Source: Rhinopomastus cyanomelas (taxonomy: Eukaryota > Chordata > Aves > Bucerotiformes > Rhinopomastidae). From it: 64,000 nucleotides of DNA. The stretch's first letter is position 1. Every line of letters begins with the position of its first letter. The stretch covers positions 124,001 to 188,000 of the forward strand of contig VXBP01001906.1 in assembly GCA_013400115.1 (NCBI GenBank), given 5' to 3'. The translations under genes and the position numbers were made by a program. Under the pieces are notes generated by a model. That model saw nothing but the letters and a program-made list of their open reading frames with translations. It was not told the DNA's origin and searched no databases. Below are positions 49,219-60,154 of this stretch, one piece after another.

Positions 49219-49674
49219 CAACTAATATTCTTGACCCAAACTGTTAAGGTTTCAGTCATATCAGCAATAAATTCTTCCCTTCATACATAAGGGTTGGATT
49301 CTTTTCACCTTGCAGGGGTATTCATACAGTAACATTCCGTTGCAGATTCACGTATTCACCCAGCTACAACTCCAGTTATGGAGTCTCCATGGATGAAAAC
49401 ACACGTGAAAAACATGAGCATTCATGCCCCCATGGAGGGGTTTCTGAGCATTCTCCAACTGCCCTTTCCTATTCCTTCTGACTTAGAAATAGATTAATTG
49501 CTTCTCTTGTCACCCTTTTCCATACAATAAGATAGAAACCTTCCTAATGGGAAAACAAGAACTACTGGTATTTTTCAATAATTATGGAATTTCACATGAA
49601 ATTTATTGCTCAACACTTTTTAAACAAAGAACTGGTTTTTTTAGGAAAAACACTTAACCTCTTCCCCTCTCACT

Positions 49675-49690
49675 TACACACACACACACA
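49675..49690. repeat. (CA)n short tandem repeat
   Basis: Eight CA units. Confidence 0.8.
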
Positions 49691-49777
49691 GAGCCTCGGA
49701 GAAGATCCTTTATCAGCCTGACTCAAGGTCTGAAGTCTTCCTTCCACCTAAACAAAACGATTGAATAGCTGTGCAAA

Positions 49778-49806
49778 ATTTCCAACCTAAGCAATTCTAT
49801 GAATCT
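49778..49806 (+). mobile_element. Possible CR1 tail scrap
   Basis: TTTCCAACCTAAGCAATTCT followed by ATGAATCT matches the last ~28 bases of a CR1 3' end. It is too short for certainty. Confidence 0.5.
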
Positions 49807-50537
49807 ATTTATTTAAAGAAGTATTTCGTTGTCGGAAACGACTGGGAGCTTTGCGAATATGTGCAGAGCAAAAGTGAAAGAAATAAATGGTGACAATAAA
49901 CCACTGCATTAACCTCTTTCGATTTAAAAACTAACCTCCCACCATTATTTCAAGAAGAGTCTCAACAGAAAGAAACAATTACCATAACTGAAAAGGCCAT
50001 TGTGCTCCCTTAATAGCTGCAATGAAAACTGCTGTTAGAAACCACAGCTCTCTCACCCAGCTGTTCTGGGCACCTTATTCCCCGCATTTTACTGCTCCAC
50101 ACAGGTTTCCAGTCCATGATAACACTAGAAGAATGTTGTGGAAAGCATCAAGCTGCTCTAACACCTTCTACAGCATTAGGTGGGACCTGCACTTCAAAAA
50201 AAAACCCTATTTATTTCTTCCTAGCCTTCCTCTCCTCAGTAACCTTCCCAGGTCACACAAATGTAATTCAGGAAAAGTTACTTTCAATAGATGCACCCAC
50301 ATATCACCATTATGTGGGAAACGCCTGAATTCAAGTGTTTCTTGTGGAAGGCATCAGAAATGGACAGGTCTTCTTTTATCATCTTGCTGGCCCTTGGAGG
50401 TTCAGGAAGGATGTTTGCTGGAAGGTGATTTATCAAAACACCCATGTAAGCGACTGTCTGATGGGTTACACATATTGCAGGAGAAACCAAAATCATTTTT
50501 TTCTGAGACAACTAGGCAAACCTATTTTTCAACATTG
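49807..50537. other. Unique DNA with long chance frame
   Basis: The 202-codon plus frame 50022-50630 covers most of this stretch and ends inside CR1 sequence. Its product has no domain and the frame's 3' end is repeat-derived, so I do not call a gene. Confidence 0.5.
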
Positions 50538-50580
50538 TCACAGAATACTGGGTTGGAAGGGACCTCAAAACTCATCCAAT
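50538..50580 (-). mobile_element. CR1 3'-end scrap
   Basis: TCACAGAATACTGGGTTGGA then AGGGACCTCAAAACTCATCC is the first ~43 bases of a minus-strand CR1 3' end, heavily truncated. Confidence 0.7.
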
Positions 50581-50599
50581 GTTTATGGCAACAGCACAC

Positions 50600-50674
50600 T
50601 CACAGAATCACCAAATTGTTTGGATTGTAAGAGACCTTGAAGATCATCAGTCTGACTCAGCACTGCCAGGTCAC
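50600..50674 (-). mobile_element. Older CR1, left part of a split copy
   Basis: TCACAGAATCACCAAATTGT, GAGACCTTGAAGATCATC and GCACTGCCAGGTCAC form the 3' end of a minus-strand CR1. The copy stops at GGTCAC and resumes at 50914 with TCACCCCTAAACC, so it was split by the copy between. Confidence 0.85.
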
Positions 50675-50917
50675 ACAGAATCACAGAACACCGGGGATTG
50701 GAAGGCACCTCGAAAAATCATCTAGTCCAGTTTCCCCCTGCCAGAGCAGCATCACCTAAACCAAGTCACACAGGAACATACCCAGGCAGGTTTTAAGTGT
50801 CTCCAGAGAAGGACACTACACAACCCTCCTGGGCAGCCCATTCCAGTGCCCTGTCACCCTCACCGTCAAGAAGTTCTTTCTCATACTTATGTGAAACCTC
50901 CTATTGCCCCTTGTCAC
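50675..50917 (-). mobile_element. CR1 copy nested inside an older CR1
   Basis: A minus-strand CR1 of the abundant subfamily: tail ACAGAATCACAGAACACC, GGGGATTGGAAGGCACCTCG, AAGTCACACAGGAACATACC, TTCCAGTGCCCTGTCACCCT and CCTATTGCCCCTTGTCACC. A shared (G)TCAC at both edges fits a short target duplication within the host CR1. The sense-strand tail unit is ATTCTGTG. Confidence 0.9.
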
Positions 50918-51125
50918 CCCTAAACCAGGTCACTCAGCACTATGTCTGTCTGCCTTTTAAATATCTCTGGGGATGGGGACTCCACCACCTCCCTGAAAGC
51001 CTGTTCAAATGTCTGATAACCCTTCTGGTGAATCAATTTTTCCGCATATTCAATGTGAACGTCCTCTGGTGCAACTCCAGCCATTTCCTCTGGTCCTATT
51101 GCTTGCTGCTTGGAAGAATAAGCCT
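50914..51125 (-). mobile_element. Older CR1, right part of a split copy
   Basis: Continues the copy at 50600 with TCACCCCTAAACCAGGTCAC, GGATGGGGACTCCACCACCT, AAGCCTGTTCAAATGTCTGA and CCATTTCCTCTGGTCCTATT. Joined mentally to the left part, it is one contiguous CR1 3' region. The right limit is approximate. Confidence 0.88.
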
Positions 51126-54100
51126 AGACAAGATGGCTCTGCACCATATACAGACAGATCTTTGAAGTGTCCAGCGCTGGGGAATCCATATCACTTCCCT
51201 GGGTAAGAAAATAATACGCGAACTCATCCTGTTGTTATCTAAAGGCAGTTACCATCAGAATCACAAAGCATGTTCTTGGGAGCCTCCTCTCAGGACATCT
51301 CCGCAAGCACTGTGATGGCCCCTTGCTCTGTGTGGTGCCAAGTCATAAATAAGAACGAAAATAAATCCACTAAATTATACTTAAAATAGTATTAGAGAAG
51401 AGTAAAATAAAATGCTTGCCAAGTGGGAAAAAAAAAAATCAATATTATTTAACACATTTCTAGATTGCCAAGCACCACAGCACATAGGAGCTTACAACAA
51501 TAAAAATACAACTTCAATACAGTACCCACAGTGAGCAGCAACAAAATCGATCAAAAGCTAAATGAAATGCATGGAGCTTTGGTTTGAGCCGAGAAAGCTC
51601 TCCTGTACTCCCCAGAGCAGGCTGAGAAAAAAGTCAAGACTAGGCTCTGGCTAGAAGTCTTGTTGGTTACAGCAAAACTAAGGACAGTAAGGTTACAGCC
51701 AACGTTTTATATTCAGCACAAATGCCGAGGAGAAAAAATGTTGTGAAGTGGAAGAAAAAATATTTACATTTCTGTAAATCAAAGGTAACAAGACATCTAT
51801 TATATGGCAAATACTCCATGGTATTATTCTACAACCTCTCTGAATTCATCACAAGGTCATACATCAAGTTGGAAAATACATCCGAGAGTCAAGGACAGTC
51901 ATGAGTGATTTTCTTTCAGGACAGTAAACCTCAAATGTACAACAGAAATGCCTGTTGCCATCAAAGACCTTACAGTATCACCTCACTCTGCCTTGGAGCA
52001 ATGAGCTTTCCTATGTTTACAACTGAGAGAGGTTAGCTGACTGAATTGTAAGTGAAGAATTCTTTTCTTCTAAGCATCTGTTCATTAGTAAATGTGACTT
52101 AAGGAAAAAAATGAATCGGATGTCTTTCCATGCAGTTATGCTTTATCTGGCTGGAAAACCGCTTTTGTTTCCAGAGTAAATTTAGCTTTTTACACAGTGT
52201 CCTCCACAAAAACTATGTGTCTGCATCAGCGTGACCCTGAGCAGCTCTGAGCTTGTAAGAAAAAGGGGGAGGCAATTTTAACCTTCTGATTTCAATAAGG
52301 GCTAAGTAGGTCCCCCCAGATGCCTCTGTTAGGAAACAACATTCTGAGAAATTCTGAGGACTTCCGATACTTTTTGTGGTAGTTAGGAGGTAAATCTGAG
52401 CTACCAACTGCATTTGGCCATCCAGAAATTCAACCCACAGTGGTGTCCTCATTGTCTACTTGGGCAGTGATTCCAAAGCACCTTGGAGCTCACACGACCA
52501 ACGGCCAAACGCGTGTGTTGATACTCCAACGAGTCCAGAGCACAAGTGAAGCAACCAGCAACTGCACATAATGCACAGTGACATTTTTCTCCAGCAAATC
52601 CTGGATAAGAATATGCAGGCATGTGCTATACATCTGACATATAGAGATTCCAGCTGTTTCCTATCTTCTGTTGCCAGAGGCTCTGCTACTCTCCTCACAG
52701 TGTCTGGCAGTTTCAGAAGTGTGAGAAATGCAGGACAAACACATCTAGCAAAGGGCATAGCTCCATATGGTGCAGAGGAATACCAGAGTACACCAGCATC
52801 ACCACAGAACAAACTCAAAGAAGACTGATACCTCCGGAATGAAAAAGGAGAGAGACATGATGAGAAGGCTCTTAGCCACAGGAGTCTGCACGTGGAGGTT
52901 AATAAACCACAAAACAGAAACCAAAGCAAAAGGGGCCCTGATTCTGTGTTACCTAGTCACAGCAGTGTTTTAATCAAATTAAAGCTCCTTAACTCAGTAC
53001 CTGTCCCATTGGGTGAGACGTAATGCCCTTAAGCTAAATGAATCTGGAAAATGATGAATTTTAATATTTGGTCTGGCAGTGTGGCACCTCTCATGGCACT
53101 GCTGTCTCCTCACAAACCAAACCTCACGTTGCAGCGTAGAGAAACAGAACATTTAACTCTCCAGACCTCCAACTGCCTTCAAGACTTTTCCAGTTAGGCA
53201 GTTTTTATTAATACGAAGGAATACATAAGCCAAATGCTTTTATACCTGACTATTTTTTTCTGTCCATCTGTTCCTGCTGCTCATTTGTACTATGAACTTT
53301 TAATTGTGTCTTGTTAGAACTGGCTCGTATGGAGGTAATTATGTCAGCAAAAGCAATGGAGAATGGGAAGCAAAAGCTGCTAGATTTGCTATTAATGTCA
53401 TTTTTAATGATTCTTAAACAGAACTGCTTGTACACACAGACCTTTACAGGATGTATTGACTGCAATAAAAAGTCAAATAAATGTTACGTTAAACTAAAAA
53501 GCAAGCCTTTCAAAGGAAGAGTAAAAATATTACCTTTTCTAACCTTTCATGAATGCAGCCAGAGCAAAAAGTAATGATTCAGGGTGTTCAGAAGACCCCA
53601 AGCTAGTTTCACTACCTGTGTGAAGAGCCACACAGACAACTCTTCATCCATGTACTGAAGACACAAAGATACCAGAGCTCCCTATAGGTACCCTTGCTGC
53701 AGATCTACAACAGCATTCCTCATTGATGCTGTTTAGGAACTGACTGGGCACAAGCAGAACGTTCAGTTTTCTAGATGGCTGGCTCCCATCTATTGAAATA
53801 ACATTGGAATGTGTGACTGAAGCTAGACTGCACAACTGTTGACAGCACATCTTTTAAAAATATGATTAGCAGCATGGCTAACCTAGTGTACACTCAACCA
53901 CTGGTCTGTACCTGAACAAACACCTGCTTTAGATGGTGATCTGACAGTGTTAGAAAGAAAAGCTGTTCTATAGGGAAGCAGTGAAGGCAGGGGTTTTGTC
54001 TGAGCTGAACACTGGGCATCGTGTAATGAGATTACTTTTCAGTTGTATTACAGGACTCACACACTGAGCACACTTCAATAGATAACATTGATGGGATCAC

Positions 54101-54170
54101 AGTCCACATCCACTGAGAAAGCAGGAGATTTTGATCGAACTGTAGGGATGAACAGCACATGAGAAAGGAA
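51126..54170. other. Unique DNA, no confirmed gene
   Basis: Contains the 157-codon minus frame 52456-52929 (listed). Other frames are 87 codons or fewer. No repeat is recognised. Confidence 0.5.
52456..52929 (-). other. Open frame of 157 codons, unrecognised
   Basis: This is the longest open frame with no repeat content. The product is rich in Cys, Leu and Ser with hydrophobic stretches near the N-terminus and around residues 120-140, but I recognise no family. An 85-codon frame lies antisense (52571-52828). No clear splice or promoter context was seen. It is most likely a chance frame. Confidence 0.12.
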
Positions 54171-54257
54171 TCTAGATGATCCTGCTGTGGTGGGGGGATT
54201 GGACTGGATGCTCTTTTGAGGTCCCTTCCAATCCCTAATGTCCTGTGATTCTGTGAA
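54171..54257 (+). mobile_element. CR1 3'-end fragment, abundant subfamily
   Basis: TCTAGATGATCCTGCTGTGG, GGGGGATTGGACTGGATGCT, GAGGTCCCTTCCAATCCCTA, then a tail of CCTGTGATTCTGTGAA. 5' truncated to ~87 bases. Confidence 0.9.
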
Positions 54258-55574
54258 ACCTGAAGCCTTTACCACCTAAACCCAGACCACCTCACTTTCA
54301 GGATGGACAAAACAGCAAGCTGTCCACACCTCAGGTGCCTCTATTAATCAAGATTCTGCTTCAACAGCAAGTCTGAAATTTGCTCTTCCTTGATGCTGAA
54401 CAGATCGCATTGTAACTCTGACCCCAAGGCGCAGCAGGAACTCCTTTGCCCTGTGTTGACAACAGAGTGTTTTTCCATAGAACTTTGGTAACTTGCTTCT
54501 CACATCCCAATCTGCATGCCCAATTTTAGCTTTGAAATCAAGAAATGTATTTGAGACAAATCTGAAAATTCCCTAGGCTAATATCAGGCCCATTGAGGAA
54601 TCTCTTAAACAAACTGTAGCTTATTTTTCAGTGGGAAAATGAAACAGTACGTGTGAGACGTTCACGACTGCACGGGTAACTTTCATAGATTTCTGGTGTG
54701 AAACTAATTTCAATTTGCAAAGATAAATGCCGTGATTCTTCCTCTTTGCTTACTAACAGCAAGCATGGGTACCATCAACTGGGAAAGTCAGTGTTTTCCC
54801 TTGAGCAAATTCTACTCAGCAGGATCAAACCGTTATTTGGAGAAAATCAGCATAATTTTTTTAACATTAGATGCTCAAGAAACATTCAGAGTTTCACGTT
54901 TCCAAGAAGTTGTGAAAAATCAGACTTTCTTTATTATTATGTTAGCTGGCAGACTGTTAAATTTGATTAGGGTAATCAATATTGCTTGGAAATCGTGATA
55001 CCTAATACCAGAGCAGCTCTTTCCTAGAAAATTGAGAATGGAATGAATGAATGAGGCGAAGCTGCAATGCAGTGTTTCTTCCAACAGCACGACCTGCAAA
55101 CTTCCCTACCAGTTCTCTAAATAGCAGCTGTGATTTCTTTTCCTAATTACAATTCATACTCTCTCTCCTCCTCCAACTCCAAACTAATTTTAAAATAGCT
55201 TCTTGTTAATTAACTATGTTAATTGGTAATGCTTCTTGGCAAATTTGGCAGGTTTCTGCAAGCTCTGGCTGTAATATCTATGTCTAAATGCATATTCATC
55301 CTGATAAATCTCATGAAAAATCCTTCTCTCCACTCTTTACACACTCCTAATTCAAAAATCTATTGCCTCTTAGCTAACATCTGGCTGTGAAGTCACAGAA
55401 AGTTCTGAGGAAACCACTATGGAATAATACACTATAAGCCTGAAATTAAACAAGCATATCCCATGCTATAAAGCTCTATTCCTCAGGACACCTTCTCCTG
55501 GTATCTTAGGATACACTGTAGTTACTAATTTCTGAATTTATTAGAAAAAAACCACAATGTGGAAGTCCCTTGAA
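54258..55574. other. Unique AT-rich DNA, no gene seen
   Basis: Only overlapping frames of 90 codons or fewer (54698-54998, +). A short GAAT/GAATGAAT run lies near 55038-55053. Confidence 0.5.
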
Positions 55575-55678
55575 ATCATAGGTCCACAGAATGGTTTAGG
55601 TTGGAAGGGACCTTAGAATTCATCTAGTTCCAAGCCTCCTTTAACCAGACCAAGTTGCCCAGAGCCTTATCCAACCTG
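55575..55678 (-). mobile_element. CR1 3'-end fragment
   Basis: The plus strand shows AATGGTTTAGGTTGGAAGGG, ACCTTAGAATTCATCTAGTT and CCAGAGCCTTATCCAACCTGG. The 'cctgccatgggcagggaca' block of its type is partly deleted. Confidence 0.85.
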
Positions 55679-56887
55679 GTAACCTCCCCCAGAAGTGTGG
55701 AAATCACTGTAAGTTGTGATTACTATTGGTGATAATGGGTATCTCCAGTACGACCCATTCTCTGTGACTCAATGCTGCTGCTCTCAGCACAAGACTGTTT
55801 ACAGTGCCTGTCTGCAGTCAGGTTGCTAACTGCAGCCCTGCAAGACTGGTGAGAAAAAGGACTTGAAAGAATTTGAAAGTCAATCTAGAATAAGTTCTGC
55901 AGTGGTCTTGGGAAACAAGAGCTGCCAATGGTAACTGAGTAAACAACAGCTGAAACGGCTGGAAAATAACTGCTAATAGGACTGGGAGGGAAAGCGCCAA
56001 GTGCATCCGTAACAGGAATCACATCCACAGCAACACATCTGCCTGACCTGCAGCACAACAAGTAGTTCACAGATCTTAGTCCGTAAAGTAATGAATAGCT
56101 CTAACAGCTATAAATCCTTCAATGATTCATTACAAAGTGACAACCAGGCCAGAAAGGTGTGATCCCTGATTTGTCTCTGCACCTCTCTAATAAAAGTTAC
56201 ACATCGATTTCAATACATCTATGAAAATATACCACGTCTGCACTCTCTTCCTGTTTCATCTTTAAAAGGGGTTTTCATGAGTTTGTGCATCCACTTCAAT
56301 TTTTCTCAGTGGGGTTCACAACTACTACTGAAGCTGTCTCCCCTCAAATCCCGCATGGACCGTTCTTTGGAGAGGTCTATAGAGAAGGCAGATTACAACC
56401 TCCAAAAGAGAAAAGACTGAACTGGCATCAGCGCAAGAGAAAGAAGCAGTTGGAGAACAAACCCCACCATGATCCAAGACTATGTTCCGCAAAATCTTCT
56501 TTGTGGCTCCTCAGTCCAAAAACCCTGCCAAGCTTAGTCAGCCTGTTAAGATCCAAACCTACAGCACACGGAAGAGCAGCCAACTGTATTAGCAAACCAA
56601 AATCATTAGTGAAAGTAACAAGTGCACAGAAGCAGCTAACAGCAGTACATCCTCAAGGCAAACACGGAGAGCGGCTGTGATTTCCCAGAAGTGTGTCATG
56701 ATGGCGTGTGGTTCAAACCAGGCTTCATTAACAATCTCAATACACGGCCGTTAAAGACCCCATGCCATTTCACACAACGGAAACGCTCTCTAGCTTTAGC
56801 TACAACAGTACATTAAATTCATAAACTTCTATGTATAGATTTGAACACTGGAATTGGTCTGTGCCATTTCTCTGTACACTTGGAAAC
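55679..56887. other. Unique DNA, no gene seen
   Basis: The longest frame is 131 codons (56285-56680, +), whose Lys/Arg-rich product shows no domain I recognise. Confidence 0.5.
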
Positions 56888-57008
56888 CACAGAATTGTGC
56901 AGACCTCTAAGATCACTGAATCCAAGCATTAACCCAACTGTCCCAAGCCCACAGCTAAAACCATGGCCCTGAGGTCCAGTTCTCTACGTCCAAGGATGGC
57001 AATGCACT
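56888..57008 (-). mobile_element. Degraded CR1 3'-end fragment
   Basis: CACAGAATTGTGCAGACCTC, CATTAACCCAACTGTCCCAA and AAACCATGGCCCTGAGGTCC match the same CR1 type as the copy at 27.2 kb, with more substitutions. Confidence 0.8.
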
Positions 57009-58709
57009 AGTCTTCAAAAGGAATGTGAACATTTCAGCTGTTATACACTGTATTTTGCATACACTGTATTTTACACTTTCCATTTTCATTATTTGTGATA
57101 TAGCTTTTTCCAAGAAGAGAGAAATTCCAGCCTTAACACGAATGCGCAGACGCTCAAGGGTCCCACTAGAATCTGCCTCACACAAGTAGTAGATAACGAA
57201 AGAAAAACCATTGCACACAGCTTGTCACAACTTCAGTGAGAATCCTCAAATTTAACTGTACATGGCTAAGTATCTATCCTGAAATACCATATCCTAGTTT
57301 GCTGAGAGCATGCTGAGTAGCCACCACCCTACATCTGATCTACTTGCAGGAATACCTTAACAACTTATATTCCATTCATTTGGCTAGGAAGGGCAGCAGG
57401 ACCAGCAAGAGCAAAAGCAGGACCAAAAGCGTGTGACTTGAGCCCTTGTAGCAAGCCTGAGTGCTAATTCACTGGGTAGCTGGTATGGAAACTGGATGTA
57501 ACCCTACAATAGTACAAACACCTCTGGCTCTGAACAGCATGGTCAAGAACACGCTCACAGTCAGCTCAGCCTGATAAGGACCAAAAGTTCTACACAATTA
57601 GTTTTTACTTTTTATAGAAATACTAAGAGATGGTAACTCTAAACTGTACGTGGGCAGGTTAAATACTAGACACAAGTGGGCAGTCACACTTGCAAACCAG
57701 TAGTGTTGAAGAGAGAGGACCCTGCCTGCCACCATTTCTGTAAGGAACTTTTCTCAGATTGACAGAATTTGACTTTCCCTTAAAAAACCCAAAACTGACT
57801 CAAAAAAACCCCAGCAATCTAAATATGTTGGTGCATCCTGCAAGCAGCCCACACCATGGCCATTCAAATCCATTGCTGGAATACTTCTAAGAATATTTCC
57901 ACATAAACTTTTGATACATTATGTGTTCTGGAGTTGTATTCGGACACGGTAGCAGCCACTATCGTGCTACTTCAGAAAAACACAGCGAAGTGTATTAAAT
58001 ACAGCAGCATCAATCAGACAAAGTTTGGGCTTTGGAAAAAAGAGTCATAAAAGTGAAATATGTCAACATTACTTCGTTCTGATGGCCAGGCTAGAGCCAC
58101 TGAGCACACTGACAAAGGGAAATCCCACTTTTGTGCATCTGAATATGGGGAATATCAGATGATCAATAGTTATTTGCTAGCTATTTCTCTGCCTAAAGAT
58201 TCAGAACATGGTAATGGTTGCAGCATAAAATCATTGCTTAACTTCATAAGCTGTCCTTAAGAAAGTGGCATTGTGCATTTACGAGTAATACCTCAGGCTG
58301 ATGGCAATTCATACTGAAATACCTATGTAATCCATGAAACTGGGGCTGCACAGGCCACAGCCATGCAAACCTCTCACAACCTGCTGATGCAATGAGCCTC
58401 TGTCCCACAAAGCAGATGAAGGGACATTACTTCAACACCTGCTCAAGTCCTTGGTCTTGGTTGTAACACGATGGTGCAGAGAGCAATGTGTGGAAGACTA
58501 CCAAATTCTTTATGTACAGATCACTGACAAGCTTCAGAAGACAAAGATGCTTGGAAATGACATGAAAACAAATCTTACATTTCAATGAAAATACAGTCCA
58601 TGTACCAGCTTTCCACAATCACCAGTTTCCAAAGCAGAGAAACACACAGACGATCTGTGCAGCTGAAAAGATTAACTCAGGATCTGGAAAACAATTGATG
58701 AGCACAGGG
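57009..58709. other. Unique DNA, no gene seen
   Basis: Contains a short direct repeat at 57044-57073 (ATACACTGTATTTT twice, two bases apart). Frames are 66 codons or fewer beyond the CR1 edge. Confidence 0.5.
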
Positions 58710-59435
58710 ATGAACAGAAGGAGCCCATCAATGGTGGTGGTAGCAGCCCTGATGGAAACTTATTTAAGGAGAAAAAAAAGACTGCAGTGGGAAAGAGTGG
58801 TGAGAGTATGTTAGAGATACAAATCTGGAGACACCATGATCAGTGAAGTAGGAGGCCATAGGAGGGTGTTCCAAGTGTCTGAGCAGACATTCCCAGGTTA
58901 AGACCATGGTGAGGCAGACTACGCTGCTTAGCTCATGGAGTACAGCAGATATCCAACTGCAGACCATGGAAGACTGCTGGAGAAGGTCACAGAGGACTGT
59001 CTGCTGTGGGTGAGACTCCTCACTAGAGAAGACAAGGAGTGTGAGGAGTCCTCTCCCTGTGGACAAAGTAGTAACAGAGACAACCTGTGATGAACTGATG
59101 ACAACCCCCATTCTCCATCCCCATGCTGCTGGGAGATATGAGGAAGAGAAACAGTGAGTACAGTTAAATTTAGGAAGAAGGGAGGGGTTGAGGGAAGGTG
59201 TTTTGAAGATTTAGTTTGTTATTTCTCATTATCCTACCTTGCTTGATTGGTAATAAAGTATATTAATATCTTTTCCAAAGTCAAGTTTGTTTTCCTATGA
59301 CGGTAATTGCTGAGTGACCTCATTTGCCCTTATCTCAACCCACGAGCCTTTTATTTTCTCTCTTCAAGCTGAGGAGTGGAGTGACAGAAGAGCTCTGGTG
59401 GGCACCTGGCATCCAGCCAGGGTCAACCCACCACA
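58710..59435 (+). mobile_element. Avian endogenous-retrovirus LTR, apparently solo
   Basis: I recognise this as a common avian LTR type. U3 includes GAGCCCATCAATGGTGGTGG and a TATTTAA box at 58761-58767. Repeated 'gctggag...cacagaggac' blocks follow, then an AATAAA at 59252-59257. U5 contains TTATCTCAACCCACGAGCC and ends CAGGGTCAACCCACCACA. The sense strand is plus. The sequence after 59435 is not a primer-binding site and no gag, pol or env similarity lies nearby, so this is a recombined solo LTR or a fragment. The left edge, where the TGT start should be, is not clear. Assignment is from memory of the consensus, not a database search. Confidence 0.8.
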
Positions 59436-60054
59436 ATAAACCAGCAAAGTGAATGGGTCATAAAATAGCAGCTGAAATGCAAAGGATGTCAGACAGCTCT
59501 GAAGTACAACATAGGCACTGACGGGTTCCTCATTAGTCATTACCGCTCCACGAGGAGATCTCAGACATGTGGTAGACAGCTCTATGCAAACTGTAAGAAA
59601 TATGAATCCTGAGCAGATAACACAAAAGAAAACAGCGTGTAAGACATTAATAAAGTAGGAGAATGAAAACAGGAGAGCCAACATGAGCATGCTACTGTAC
59701 AGAAATCCATGGCGTGTGCCCAACTCAGGAACTGAAGGAAAGGCATCTCAAAAAGAACTCAACAACTGAAAAAACCTGGGATGACCACAAAATAACTACA
59801 GCACTTTTAACATGAGAGTAAAAGTAGCCTTTTGATTCCACAGCTGGTAAAACAGGGTCTGATACAGATACAGATGTATAAAATTACGAATTATAAACCA
59901 GAGATGACGAGAGCAATTCTTTCACAGTTCCACATGGCACAACTGGGGCACTAACGAAGTTGTTGAGCGATGAAGGCAACACAAACCCTACAATAATACA
60001 TTTCATACAGCTAAGGCGAATGGTGGGACTTCACTGCCACAGGGTACTATCGGG
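59436..60054. other. Unique DNA, no gene seen
   Basis: A 119-codon minus frame (59364-59723) begins here and runs into the LTR. It has hydrophobic stretches but no recognisable family, so it is probably chance. Confidence 0.5.
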
Positions 60055-60154
60055 GCTACAGTGGTTTAGTGGTAAACTGGGTAGAGTGGGGTTATTGGTT
60101 GGACTTGATGATCTCAAGAGTCTTTTCCAACCTGAATGATAATATGATTCTATA
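60055..60154 (+). mobile_element. CR1 3'-end fragment
   Basis: GGCTACAGTGGTTTAGTGGT, TTGGTTGGACTTGATGATCT, CAAGAGTCTTTTCCAACCTG, then ATATGATTCTATAG. 5' truncated to ~100 bases. Confidence 0.9.

Larger units (their letters stand above)
47895..49777. other. Unique DNA, no gene seen
   Basis: Holds two microsatellites (listed). Frames reach 80 codons at most (48701-48943, -), none recognisable. Confidence 0.5.

Noticed and set aside
50022..50630. 202-codon plus-strand open frame
   Set aside because: No recognisable domain. The 3' part runs into CR1 sequence, and there is no splice or promoter context.
56285..56680. 131-codon Lys/Arg-rich open frame
   Set aside because: The composition reflects A-rich DNA. 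No domain or conserved motif is visible.
58764..59111. 115-codon minus frame, and 59364-59723 minus frame
   Set aside because: The first lies wholly within the LTR and the second starts beside it and overlaps its end. Neither product is recognisable.
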